Part shown: positions 17,679-26,270 of the stretch, piece after piece
How the letters are laid out: every line of letters starts with the position of its first letter
Position numbering within the stretch: position 1 is the first letter of the stretch
Source of the DNA: Culturomica sp.
GTDB taxonomy: Bacteria > Bacteroidota > Bacteroidia > Bacteroidales > Marinifilaceae
Assembly: GCA_031262745.1 (NCBI GenBank)
Contig: JAISHE010000066.1
Location: 1-58,339, forward strand
Reading direction: 5' to 3'
Length of the DNA: 58,339 bases
Notes under the pieces: generated by a model
What the model was told of the DNA's origin: nothing
Database searches by the model: none
The model's input: the letters and a program-made list of their open reading frames with translations, nothing else
Position numbers and translations under genes: made by a program

Positions 17679-19013
17679 ATGAAAAAACTACTTCTAATTA
17701 TTGCTCTCTGTCTGCCGTTGCTGGCAGGAGCAAAAACCGGAGAAAACGCCGGTAAGATCCATTTCATCGAATACGATTTGGACAATGGGTTGCATGTTAT
17801 ACTGCAACAAGACCACACCACGCCCAACGTGATTGTGTCGGTTATGTACCACGTAGGCTCAAAGAATGAAAATCCGCAATTAACGGGTTTCGCACACTTC
17901 TTTGAACACCTTATGTTTGAAGGTTCCGACAACATTAAACGAGGCGAATACCCTAACTACGTAACCCAAGCCGGCGGTCGTCTGAACGCAAACACGGCTT
18001 TCGACCGTACCTACTATTTTGAAATGTTGCCTTCAAACGAATTGGCATTGGGATTATGGTTGGAATCGGAACGTATGCTCCACCCCACAATTCAGCCCAT
18101 CGGCATCAAAACACAGAAAGATGTGGTTTGTCAGGAAATGCAGCAAACAAGGGACAACCAACCTTACGGAAGAATATTAACCGAAATGTTGAAAAATTCC
18201 TACACCGTACATCCCTACAAACATGATGTGCTCGGTTCGGAAGAACATATTCGCAGTGCTTCCGATCAGGATTTTATCGACTTCCACGATAAATTCTACG
18301 TGCCCAACAATGCCGTCCTGACAGTGGTTGGAGATTTTGAAGTAGCTTCCGCAAAGCAAATGATTCACGACTATTTCAATGACATTCCGAAAGGTGCACC
18401 GGTTCAACAACCGCCCATGAACGAACCCGCCAAAACCGGCGAAGTGCGTGCCGTTGCCTACGACAATATTCAATTGCCCGCTTTGCTCTATGGTTTCCAC
18501 ACTCCCGCAATGACGTCTCCCGATTCCTACGCTGTGCAAATGTTAAGCACTTTGCTGTCCGACGGTGAAAGTTCTCGACTTTATTCCGCAATAGTTAGCG
18601 ACCAGCAGTTGGCATTGCAATTGGCAAGTATCCCTCTGCCTATGGAACATCCCGGACTTATGATTATTCTCGGATTGCCTAATAACGGTAAATCACTTGA
18701 AGATCTTGAAAAATCTATCGATACGGAGATCGCAAAAGTTCAAACCGACCTTATTTCCGACGAAGAATTCCGGAAACTGCAAAACAAAGTGGAACTCGAT
18801 ATAGTTAATTCTTTTTCGACAATCTCAGGAAAAGCCCAAAACTTAGCTGATGCTTATACCTACTATAAGAACACTAATTTGGTGAATGAAACATTAGATA
18901 AATATCTTGCCGTAACAAAAGAAGACATTAGAAACGCTGCTCGCAAATATCTTGCAAAGAGCAACCGCACCGTTCTCTATTATCTTCCCAACTCGGAAAA
19001 AACAAATAAGTAA
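17679..19013 (+). CDS. Exported M16 zinc peptidase, catalytic subunit
   Basis: A signal peptide (MKKLLLIIALCLPLLAGA) is followed by an M16 domain with H73-F-F-E76-H77 and the downstream ligand E153 in VVCQEMQQTRDNQPYG. All zinc ligands are present, so this is the catalytic member. The second half (about 230-444) lacks the zinc motif, as expected. It precedes a second M16 gene by 22 bp that lacks the zinc motif; such active-inactive pairs form heterodimers. It probably degrades peptides or processes proteins in the periplasm. Confidence 0.93.
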   Translation: MKKLLLIIALCLPLLAGAKTGENAGKIHFIEYDLDNGLHVILQQDHTTPNVIVSVMYHVGSKNENPQLTGFAHFFEHLMFEGSDNIKRGEYPNYVTQAGGRLNANTAFDRTYYFEMLPSNELALGLWLESERMLHPTIQPIGIKTQKDVVCQEMQQTRDNQPYGRILTEMLKNSYTVHPYKHDVLGSEEHIRSASDQDFIDFHDKFYVPNNAVLTVVGDFEVASAKQMIHDYFNDIPKGAPVQQPPMNEPAKTGEVRAVAYDNIQLPALLYGFHTPAMTSPDSYAVQMLSTLLSDGESSRLYSAIVSDQQLALQLASIPLPMEHPGLMIILGLPNNGKSLEDLEKSIDTEIAKVQTDLISDEEFRKLQNKVELDIVNSFSTISGKAQNLADAYTYYKNTNLVNETLDKYLAVTKEDIRNAARKYLAKSNRTVLYYLPNSEKTNK

Positions 19014-19035
19014 AACATACTAATAAAGAAATATA

Positions 19036-21093
19036 ATGAGAAAATTTTTACTGATTTTAAGTACGCTTTTCTGCTGTGTTGCGCTCAACGCTCAAATCGA
19101 CAGAACTAAAGCACCGTTAGCCGGTCCGGCTCCGAAAGTTCAAATGGGTGATGTTCAGAGTTTCACCCTCAAAAACGGATTGAAAGTACTCGTTGTGGAG
19201 AACCACAATTACCCTAAAGTGAACATAAGTTTAAATGTTAAACTTGACCCCATTGAAGAAGGCAAAAAAGCAGGTTACCTGTCTATGACAGGCGAATTGT
19301 GGGGAAAAGCCACCACAAACAGAGACACAAAAGTACTCAACGCAGAAATTGATTTCATCGGTTCAAACCTTAGTACATCTTCTTCCGGCGCAAGTATTTC
19401 GGGACTTTCCAAATACACCGACAAAATGATGGAACTTTTTGCCGATGTTGTCCTCAATCCTGCTTTCCCGCAAGACGAGTTTGATAAACTTGTACTACAA
19501 AACCAAAGTGCTCTTAAAGCTAATTCCGTCGATCCTGAAAGCATCTTGGATAATATCAAAAAAACTACCATGTTTCCTGCCGGACATCCGTTAAGCGACG
19601 TAATGACGGAAGCTTCTTTGGCAAATATCACGGTTGACGACTGTCGCAACTATTACAAAACGTTCATACATCCCAACAATTCCGTAATAGTCGTAGTTGG
19701 AGATATCGACATGAAAAATGTGGAAAAACTTGTAAACAAATATTTCGCAAAATGGCAAAAAGGTGAAGCACCTGCATTTAACTATGCCGTGCCTGTGGAA
19801 CCCAAAGGTTTAAACGTTGTTTTCTCAAACAAAGACGCTGCAAATCAAGCAGAATTAAGTATTGCATATCCTCTTGACTACCACATCGGTCAGCCCGACC
19901 AATTCGCTGCACAAATGGCAATCCAAATCTTGGGTAGCGGCGGATTTGAATCGAAACTTATGCAAAATCTTCGCGAATCCAAAGGCTACACCTACGGTGC
20001 CTATTGCAGAATGTATTCCAACACTCTGAAAGGTTCGGGACAATTCTTTGCTTCGTCAAAGGTTAAAGCCGAAGTTGTGGACAGTGCCGCTATGGAAATA
20101 TTGAAAGAAATGAAGAACATGATCAACGGCGATTTCACGACGGAAACTCTTGAAAATATCAAGAAAACCAATGCCGGCGACTTCTCAAGAAGTCTCGAAT
20201 CTCCAAACACCGTTGCCACATTTGCCTACTATATCGAACGCTACAATTTGCCGAAAGATTTCTATGAAACCTACCTGCAAAAATTAGCAAAAGTTACGAA
20301 AGAAGATGTCATTGCGGCTTCAAAGAAATATCTGCATCCCGACAATGCTTATATTTTCGCAGTAACCGACCGCAGTCAGAAAGAAAAATTACAAAAATTG
20401 GCTACCAACGGTAAAGTCGTTGAATTGGACAACTACGGTCAACCCGTTAAAGAAAGTCCGAAAGTTGCAAGCAATGTTACCGCCGAAAGCGTTATCGACA
20501 ACTATTTAAAAGCCATAGGAGGTAAAGACAAAGTGTTAGCAATAAAAGATATGAGCGTTACAATGGAAATGTCCGTGCAAGGCATGACCATAAAAACCGT
20601 AAGCCAATACATCCTTTCGGGAAAGAAACCTGCCTACAAAATGGAAATGTCAATGGCTGGCAACATTATGACCAAAATGCTATTCGACGGCGAAAAAGCA
20701 ACCGTATCGTCAATGGGACAGGAACAAGTGCTTGAAGGCGAACAGGCTGCCGCACTCGCTTCACAAGCCTACCCTATTTTGGAAGCCTACTATCCGCAAG
20801 TGAATATCACACCTTCTTTGGAAGGCATCGAAAAAGTGAACGGCAAAGACGCTTATAAGATTAAAATAACTCTCAACAATGCCGTTACCTACTCTTTCTA
20901 CGACGTTGAAACGGGATTAAAGGTTAAACAGGTAGGCACAGAAAACGGTCAATCTACCGAAGTGTATTTAGAGGATTATAGAATGACCGACTACGGTATT
21001 TCCTACAACTTCATCAACAAAACCACTATGCAAGGCATGCCCATAGAAATGAAAGTAAGCGAAATCAAAATAAATTCCGAACTGAAATTTTAG
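19036..21093 (+). CDS. Exported M16 family protein, non-catalytic, with extra C-terminal domain
   Basis: The protein has 685 residues with signal peptide MRKFLLILSTLFCCVALNA. Where the catalytic subunit has HFFEH this one has AGYLSMTGELW (about 79-89), so it cannot bind zinc. It keeps the substrate-gripping R/Y segment (ESKGYTYGAYCRM), typical of the partner subunit of M16 heterodimers. After about residue 475 a further domain of about 200 residues follows (AESVIDNYLKAIGGKDKV...), resembling the lipoprotein-carrier LolA-like or DUF4292-like folds found in Bacteroidota exported peptidases; that assignment is tentative. A terminator follows. Confidence 0.88.
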   Translation: MRKFLLILSTLFCCVALNAQIDRTKAPLAGPAPKVQMGDVQSFTLKNGLKVLVVENHNYPKVNISLNVKLDPIEEGKKAGYLSMTGELWGKATTNRDTKVLNAEIDFIGSNLSTSSSGASISGLSKYTDKMMELFADVVLNPAFPQDEFDKLVLQNQSALKANSVDPESILDNIKKTTMFPAGHPLSDVMTEASLANITVDDCRNYYKTFIHPNNSVIVVVGDIDMKNVEKLVNKYFAKWQKGEAPAFNYAVPVEPKGLNVVFSNKDAANQAELSIAYPLDYHIGQPDQFAAQMAIQILGSGGFESKLMQNLRESKGYTYGAYCRMYSNTLKGSGQFFASSKVKAEVVDSAAMEILKEMKNMINGDFTTETLENIKKTNAGDFSRSLESPNTVATFAYYIERYNLPKDFYETYLQKLAKVTKEDVIAASKKYLHPDNAYIFAVTDRSQKEKLQKLATNGKVVELDNYGQPVKESPKVASNVTAESVIDNYLKAIGGKDKVLAIKDMSVTMEMSVQGMTIKTVSQYILSGKKPAYKMEMSMAGNIMTKMLFDGEKATVSSMGQEQVLEGEQAAALASQAYPILEAYYPQVNITPSLEGIEKVNGKDAYKIKITLNNAVTYSFYDVETGLKVKQVGTENGQSTEVYLEDYRMTDYGISYNFINKTTMQGMPIEMKVSEIKINSELKF

Positions 21094-21117
21094 TTTTAAG
21101 TTAGTCGCATGATTATA

Positions 21118-21150
21118 AAAGGCTGTCGCACATCGTGGCAGCTTTTTTTT
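21118..21150 (+). terminator. Intrinsic terminator after the M16 pair
   Basis: GCTG...CAC and GTG...CAGC form a GC-rich hairpin with a small internal bulge, followed by eight T residues. Confidence 0.75.
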
Positions 21151-21217
21151 ATTTATGTTTGAGAATACCCGTAATGTCTTCTACAGGAGTGGAAAAGATG
21201 ATGGGAAAATAGATGTT

Positions 21218-22129
21218 TCAAACGGACAAGACCGTTTCCAACAACTCTACTTGCTGCCGGAACTTTTCGGGATTCTCCGTCTTCAACGTCCGAATATTGA
21301 GTAACTTCCATCGGATAGCCGGATATTTGCTGTAATCCGTCTTTCCCCATATAGGTTCGCTTTGGGTAAAAGCTTTGATGAACGCCTTGTCTTCGGCGGT
21401 CAAGGATTGCTTGACTATTTGGATAAGGCGTTTTCGTGTAGTTTCGTAATCCTCATACGTGAATGGTTGGTCTGTCATTCCGTTGAACTGGCTGTCCAAT
21501 ACTGTCTGCTGGTCTATATGCTGCGGGTTCAACATCTCATGAAAAGGTCGTTTACCACAAATTAAGAAGAAGATAAAGCCGTCTTTTACTTCATCGGTGT
21601 ACCCATTACTATCCAATAAATTACGAACGTCAAACAAGTCTCTCGGATGCTGTCGGTCTAAGGCAGCCGCTATCTTTCCGCCCCATAGCTGCCCGACTGA
21701 AACGGTGGTAACTTCGCAAAAGCGGTCGAACTCTTCTTGAGCGCGGTTGCATAGCACACAAACACAAGGTTCTGCTATCAGTCCTCTATTGATTTGATTG
21801 ACTTCAATTTTCACTGTAGCTTCTTGTGTGGAGCAAATCAGCTTGAGGTCTTCATTAGCCCGTTGTTGGTCTTCAAAGCGTATCTTTGGCATCCGCTTAG
21901 ACAACTTTGTCTTGATGTTCTGTAAGGAGGTGCGAATAGCTTCCAAGTCCCGATTGCGTTCATCCGTAAATGGAATGAATGTCAAATCCGCATCAACCGA
22001 GAGTCGCGGCATATCCGAATGAAACAGATTAATAGCCGTTCCGCCATGTAGGGCGAAGTTCTTCTCTTCGGCAATGGTCGGTAGTATATCCAGCAACAGT
22101 GCGACCTGCTTTTTATAAGCATTGTTCAT
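21218..22129 (-). CDS. AbiEii-type nucleotidyltransferase toxin
   Basis: Type IV toxin-antitoxin toxins of the AbiEii/AbiGii family are nucleotidyltransferases. This 303-residue protein has motif I LHGGTAINLF with the paired acidic residues SVDADL (about 27-50), a KIEVNQINR strand carrying a further acidic residue, and the family segment QLWGGKIAAALDRQHPRDLFDVRNLL. The catalytic residues look intact. It overlaps its antitoxin gene by 4 bp (ATGA), as in most AbiE operons. Base composition is visibly more G+C-rich than the flanks (34 of 60 in 21661-21720), which suggests transfer. Confidence 0.93.
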   Translation of the reverse strand: MNNAYKKQVALLLDILPTIAEEKNFALHGGTAINLFHSDMPRLSVDADLTFIPFTDERNRDLEAIRTSLQNIKTKLSKRMPKIRFEDQQRANEDLKLICSTQEATVKIEVNQINRGLIAEPCVCVLCNRAQEEFDRFCEVTTVSVGQLWGGKIAAALDRQHPRDLFDVRNLLDSNGYTDEVKDGFIFFLICGKRPFHEMLNPQHIDQQTVLDSQFNGMTDQPFTYEDYETTRKRLIQIVKQSLTAEDKAFIKAFTQSEPIWGKTDYSKYPAIRWKLLNIRTLKTENPEKFRQQVELLETVLSV

Positions 22130-22899
22130 ACAAGTTCTTTTGGTATTACTAAATGATATTTAGGCACATAAGCCCCGTCTGTAGCTAAGCTGCGGTCGCC
22201 CCTGCCTAAGTCGATACGACTGACATCTATATGCTTCAGCCAAGCATGATTTGCCCGCTCGGCGAAATAAAGGAACAGCCGCTTCACTTTGACGGACTTA
22301 CATTCTTCGAGCAACGATTGCACCAGTGTGGGGCGAAGTGTTAGCAGCCCTTCCATCAACTCGTAAGCCTCTTGCAACGAGAACTGATTAGGGCATAAAT
22401 ATAGGCACTCCATTATAGCACGTGCGGAAGAAGATATTCTCATAGTGAGTTCACCGTCTTGATAGTCCGTCATCCCGACCTCATCCTTATTGTATAAGGT
22501 TGTACGAAAGACTTTGGACTTCGGCATCCATTCATTACGAGTAAACCATGCAGGCAGAGTTGCCTTGCTTTCGGTGAAGACAGTAACCTCTTGTTCGCCT
22601 AATTGCAGGTAATGGGAAACGCCTTGAAGCTCCAAGGCAGAGCGACCGCCCACATGGATATTTATGCCGGCTTGACTTTGCAAAGCCGCCAACGCACCAA
22701 ATAGATTCAGTTCATCTCCATTCTTAAGCATAGCCCCTGTCCCGATGGATTTCAACCAGCCGCTATTGCGGTAACGCTGTTGCAGTTCATACGAATAGCC
22801 CTCCGAGCGTAACCACGTGGAGAGTAACACAAGCCCTTTAGGCACTTCCTGCATGAGCTTGTTTATCTTGCCTTTCTTTATTTCTTCTCTTGTATCCAT
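22126..22899 (-). CDS. AbiEi-type antitoxin and autorepressor
   Basis: The 257-residue protein has an N-terminal winged-helix DNA-binding domain (about 15-80), then the HVGGRSALELQG and QEVTVF-type segments of AbiEi antitoxins, and a C-terminal antitoxin domain with a basic cluster (KVKRLFLYFAERANHAWLKH). The family neutralises AbiEii without direct binding and represses its own promoter through inverted repeats. A matching palindrome lies in its promoter. It is the first gene of the operon. Confidence 0.9.
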   Translation of the reverse strand: MDTREEIKKGKINKLMQEVPKGLVLLSTWLRSEGYSYELQQRYRNSGWLKSIGTGAMLKNGDELNLFGALAALQSQAGINIHVGGRSALELQGVSHYLQLGEQEVTVFTESKATLPAWFTRNEWMPKSKVFRTTLYNKDEVGMTDYQDGELTMRISSSARAIMECLYLCPNQFSLQEAYELMEGLLTLRPTLVQSLLEECKSVKVKRLFLYFAERANHAWLKHIDVSRIDLGRGDRSLATDGAYVPKYHLVIPKELV

Positions 22900-22921
22900 A
22901 CCAATAGTATGATTATGCGTA

Positions 22922-22951
22922 CAAAAATAAAGATAATCCTTAGGATTGCAA
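22922..22951 (-). promoter_or_regulatory. abiE promoter with palindromic operator candidate
   Basis: On the minus strand TTGC (22948-22951) and TATTTTTG (22922-22929) are about 19 nt apart. Between them lies the 13-bp palindrome AATCCT-a-AGGATT (22935-22947). Its position between -33 and -7 is ideal for repression, probably by AbiEi. The predicted leader is about 19 nt. Confidence 0.6.
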
Positions 22952-23080
22952 GCAGTGCGGGAAAGTTTATTCGCAATTATTCCCGTGATTCAAACTAAAC
23001 TATTGAGTTATATCGTTGGTTTACTATACTCTACATGGCTGCCACCGGCTGAAAGAAAGAAGATATATAATAAAAATAAC

Positions 23081-23122
23081 GAACCCTGTTGCCTCTTTCA
23101 AGTAACAGGGTTCTTTCCCTTT
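23081..23122. terminator. Bidirectional hairpin terminator between paralogue B and abiE
   Basis: GAACCCTGTT and AACAGGGTTC form a perfect 10-bp stem around a 13-nt loop. T-rich tracts lie on both sides (TTTCCCTTTTT to the right; GTTATTTTTATT when read leftward), so it can stop transcripts in either direction and separate abiE from its neighbour. Confidence 0.65.
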
Positions 23123-23238
23123 TTAAGTGTGGAGAACTATGCTCGTTAGCCTCGGCACTGTATTTCAGACGACAGATGTACAACCTTTTTTACAACAGCC
23201 AAATAATTTTTAAGATTTATTTTTGTATCACGCATGTA

Positions 23239-23372
23239 CGGGCGTATGGCATACGCCCGATTCCTACCTTTTTCTTTTTGAGGGCGTTGCATGCAACGCC
23301 CCTACATATTCTTCGCCTGAAAGGCGAAATTTTCGTAACCGCAGGCGAGCGAAGCGTTGCCTACGGGGTTAC
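23239..23372. repeat. Cluster of four palindromes after paralogue B
   Basis: In order: a 10-bp-arm palindrome CGGGCGTATG-g-CATACGCCCG (23239-23259); the perfect 20-bp palindrome GGGCGTTGCATGCAACGCCC (23282-23301); TTCGCCT-gaa-AGGCGAA (23312-23328); and a longer imperfect hairpin closed by GTAACC/GGTTAC (23335-23372). A short direct repeat CTCGTTGTCyTAA follows at 23373-23385 and 23394-23406, the second copy covering the stop codon of paralogue B. Confidence 0.85.
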
Positions 23373-23402
23373 CTCGTTGTCCTAAGCGAGACTCTCGTTG
23401 TC

Positions 23403-23640
23403 TTAATTCAGCAAACAACGGACGGACATGCCAAACGACTTACCTTCGCTATCACGGACGGTCATAACCGTCGAGCCCGAGTCCCAGTGCCACGCATTGG
23501 AAGAACCATACTCTGATGACGTCCACCAGTAACCGCTCGCACCAAAGTATTCAAACCCCCCACCGGTTCTACTCCGGAAGCTACCCGAAAGCGGTTTCCA
23601 ACTACTAAAATCTCGCAATTGTAGTAACTCCTCTTTGTTC
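23403..23640 (-). other. Divergent C-terminal module of paralogue B
   Basis: Immediately after CPDGWHIP the sequence no longer aligns with paralogue C except for a scaffold (GGGFxYxGAxGxWW, SSEYxSSxAW, GKSxGxSxRCLLN). By hand count 23401-23580 is 96/180 G+C (53%), above the flanking gene body. Confidence 0.7.
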
Positions 23641-26135
23641 GGAATATGCCAACCGTCGGGACAGATGCCCTGAACATGATCGCTACCGTCTATGGCATAT
23701 TTTATATTATTGGCGGTTGCCGTATTGATCGCGCCCGAAGCTACATTTTCGCCGTTAACTGCCTCTGCCCAAGAATAAAGACCGCCGTAAGTATCACAAT
23801 AGCTTTCATTATTACTATAACATATCTTTTGAATGCCGGCTCGTTGATGAGTAGAGTAATCCGTGCTGGCTACACGTTCACCTATATTCATATTCTTCGT
23901 CATCCAACATTGCTCACCGATTTGAACGGTAGGATAAGATTGACCGTCGCGAGAATCTTTAAAACAATCGCCACACGTAGCAAATGATTTTTTGAGATTT
24001 GCTACGTAAACACTCAAATCAGCTGTGTTCACACAACCTGCTACTGCCACTTCACATTCCACAGTTACGGTACCATCTGTTCCATCCGTGAAATCACTGT
24101 AAGAAGTCGTGTACTTTGCCCCTGTTTTTGTGCCCGTTTGAGTTATCCAAGTAAAAGTAGGTGTGGTTGAAGTGTAAGGAACACTCGCCGTTACGGTTGT
24201 GGTAATACTACAATTAAGACTTGCGCTCACCGGACTAAATGAAATAGTCAAGTTAGGAACTGTTGTGGAAACCTCAGCCGTTGTAGCTTCGCCCAAAGTT
24301 GTGATAGCTTTGCGTTTAAACCTAAAAGCCAAACTCGCTCCGCTAAAATCTTCCTGAACGTAGGTCAACGTTTCCGAAACAGCATCGGGAATCAATTCCC
24401 AAGCAGCCGCCCCTTTTTGAACATACCAAACGTAACTTATCCTCGTGTCCATTGCAACACCGTTCCACATTACGCCCGCAGGTTTGGTTTCGGAAAGAAT
24501 AACTCCATCTGCGCAACCCGTAGAAGGAACACTTATCGTCCCCGCATCAACTGCAACGTTTCCGCCAAAAGTGTGCACTGCTCGAAAACCCATTGTGCTA
24601 TCTCTCGTATCTGTAACACTGCTGCGGGTTCTGTCCGAAATTTTTAACTCATCCGTGTTTCCACTTGCAAAACTGCCGCCTTTAGCGATAAATGATGTAT
24701 TGGCAGTGTGCCAAATCGACGTGGAAACGTCGCTAACTCCCGAAGTGTTTATCTCGCCATTGCCATGAGAATTATAAACATTAGAAGTGTTGAAATAGCT
24801 GCCGGCATCAACGGAATAGCAAAGTTCCGCAACGTTGCCACTCATCTCCATCAAGCCCCAAAACGTTGCGCCAGCCTGAGCCTGCGTGGAACTCGAAGTG
24901 CCGAAACTCGCACTGCGAACAGGTCCGAAACTGCCGTTGTTGTAATTAACATTAATCGCTGCCGAAGACGGATTTTCTCCAACGGTACCTGCTCCCACAA
25001 GACCGCTCGTTGCATCCAATTTACTAACGCCGCTTGCAGAATTCCAAACAAACTCACCGGCAACAGCTGCTTGTGGGTAAGGCTTTCTGCAAGCCTTTTC
25101 ATATTCCAATTCGCTCATCGGGCGAAGGCAGGCATAATCGCAATAAGCCAACATATCCGAAAGAGACAGATAATTGCAAGCTATGCACTTGCCGTCATCT
25201 TCGCCGAAGTAAGGTGTAGCAGGATTAAGATTGCAGCCGAAAATAGCAGGTTTACCCGCAGGATTGGAAATAACACAAATACCGTTTCTATAACTCGGAC
25301 GTGATTTATCACCGAAAACGTACTCTCCTACCTTTAATTCGTCGAGATTGTTACCTATACGGGCTTTTTGTTGAGCACGGGTAAGATTGTTGAGAAAACT
25401 TACATACTGCTCTTGGCTCACTTCATATTTCATGCAATAGAAACCCTTATACCCTTTGGGATACGTGGCAGGCAAACTTTTCACCGAGCCGACATTGCCT
25501 GAAGCAACGGGGTAAACACTCAGAGCATCTTCGCTGTTGACGGCAATCATGCCGCCGTTGTTGCTGCCGAGACGATTTGCAGTGGCTCCATCGCCCAAAT
25601 AGTAGCCCCCGTAGGGGATGTAGACCATTTCAACGGCAGAAAGAGAAATGAAAACATTATTTTGATTAATATCTTGCTCGGTTATGTTGCCTATATTTGA
25701 ACGCATAGTTTTGATTGTAAATGTCTGATTATTAACATTCCCACTGCCTTGTTCGGTACGCATAAGGAAAATTCCGCCAGCATTGTTAGCATCGATATTT
25801 CCGGAATCATAAGTGAAACTTCTGGGCATCAAATGCCCTGTGGGTGAGAGCTTTAAGTGGTGCCAAGTGTCGGTAGTACCCTTGCTCCACTTCCCAAAAA
25901 CCCAAACTGCGTCCCAATTAAAGTCATCTCGCCATGAGTGATCCCAAGACAGTGAAAACGTGATCATCACCGTATCTCCGGAAATACTAACAGAAGGCTT
26001 ATCGTTAAACCTTACATTATTACCGAAAACACTGAGATTAAAGAAGAAAAGAATAAGAAAGGCAGAAACAGATAGGCTGCCACTTTTGCACAACCTTCTT
26101 AGAATTGTTATGCAATAAATTCCTAATTTAAACAT
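23403..26135 (-). CDS. Secreted SUMF1-FISUMP protein, paralogue B
   Basis: The start MFKLGIYCITIL at 26135 is chosen by comparison with paralogue C, giving 910 residues; the frame is open to 26186. In order: signal peptide ending LSVFG, an N-terminal beta domain (NNVRFNDKPSVSI...SWRDDFNWDAVWVFGKW), a formylglycine-generating-enzyme-like (SUMF1) domain at about 166-515 (FYCMKYEVSQEQYV, MSELEYEKACR, GFRAVHTFGG), Ig-like repeats, and a FISUMP domain from about 730 (IGEQCWMTKNMNIGE, CPDGWHIP). The last 78 residues are unlike those of paralogue C. SUMF1 and FISUMP both have C-type-lectin-like folds, so surface ligand binding is likely. No catalytic role is claimed, and no sorting domain is visible. 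Confidence 0.85.
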   Translation of the reverse strand: MFKLGIYCITILRRLCKSGSLSVSAFLILFFFNLSVFGNNVRFNDKPSVSISGDTVMITFSLSWDHSWRDDFNWDAVWVFGKWSKGTTDTWHHLKLSPTGHLMPRSFTYDSGNIDANNAGGIFLMRTEQGSGNVNNQTFTIKTMRSNIGNITEQDINQNNVFISLSAVEMVYIPYGGYYLGDGATANRLGSNNGGMIAVNSEDALSVYPVASGNVGSVKSLPATYPKGYKGFYCMKYEVSQEQYVSFLNNLTRAQQKARIGNNLDELKVGEYVFGDKSRPSYRNGICVISNPAGKPAIFGCNLNPATPYFGEDDGKCIACNYLSLSDMLAYCDYACLRPMSELEYEKACRKPYPQAAVAGEFVWNSASGVSKLDATSGLVGAGTVGENPSSAAINVNYNNGSFGPVRSASFGTSSSTQAQAGATFWGLMEMSGNVAELCYSVDAGSYFNTSNVYNSHGNGEINTSGVSDVSTSIWHTANTSFIAKGGSFASGNTDELKISDRTRSSVTDTRDSTMGFRAVHTFGGNVAVDAGTISVPSTGCADGVILSETKPAGVMWNGVAMDTRISYVWYVQKGAAAWELIPDAVSETLTYVQEDFSGASLAFRFKRKAITTLGEATTAEVSTTVPNLTISFSPVSASLNCSITTTVTASVPYTSTTPTFTWITQTGTKTGAKYTTSYSDFTDGTDGTVTVECEVAVAGCVNTADLSVYVANLKKSFATCGDCFKDSRDGQSYPTVQIGEQCWMTKNMNIGERVASTDYSTHQRAGIQKICYSNNESYCDTYGGLYSWAEAVNGENVASGAINTATANNIKYAIDGSDHVQGICPDGWHIPNKEELLQLRDFSSWKPLSGSFRSRTGGGFEYFGASGYWWTSSEYGSSNAWHWDSGSTVMTVRDSEGKSFGMSVRCLLN
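23785..23894 (-). repeat. 110-bp block identical to 26761-26870 (copy in paralogue B)
   Basis: The two genes are identical at every base here, including third codon positions, while sequence on both sides differs. The block codes for the start of the FISUMP domain (about NIGERVASTDYSTHQ through SYCDTYG). Confidence 0.9.
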
Positions 26136-26224
26136 ATTTGTAAGTATTTTGTTATTAATTAGTGGTCTAATGGTCAAAATATACATAGATTTTTAGAAAT
26201 TAATTTGGCATTGTTGTTAGTTTG

Positions 26225-26246
26225 ACAATGGGGCATGCCCCATTGT
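26225..26246. repeat. Perfect 22-bp palindrome after paralogue C
   Basis: Arms ACAATGGGGCA and TGCCCCATTGT form a perfect palindrome with a GGGGCATGCCCC core, 25 bp after the stop codon of paralogue C. The core resembles that at 23282-23301 after paralogue B. It may act as a terminator or as a DNA cruciform. Confidence 0.85.
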
Positions 26247-26270
26247 TATTGTTAATTCTCCTCCCCCCTG

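Larger units (their letters stand above)
22952..23402. other. Gene-free 450-bp stretch with several hairpins
   Basis: No convincing gene is seen in this gap. It holds a bidirectional hairpin at 23081-23113 and a cluster of palindromes at 23239-23372 next to the end of paralogue B. Short open frames exist here but have no recognisable protein character. Confidence 0.6.

Noticed and set aside
22946..23385. Small genes in the gap between abiE and paralogue B
   Set aside because: The short open frames cross palindromes and a terminator hairpin and have no recognisable protein character.
24708..25304. 198-residue plus-strand open frame opposite paralogue B
   Set aside because: It is antisense to the SUMF1 domain, and a matching shadow occurs opposite paralogue C because the genes are paralogous.
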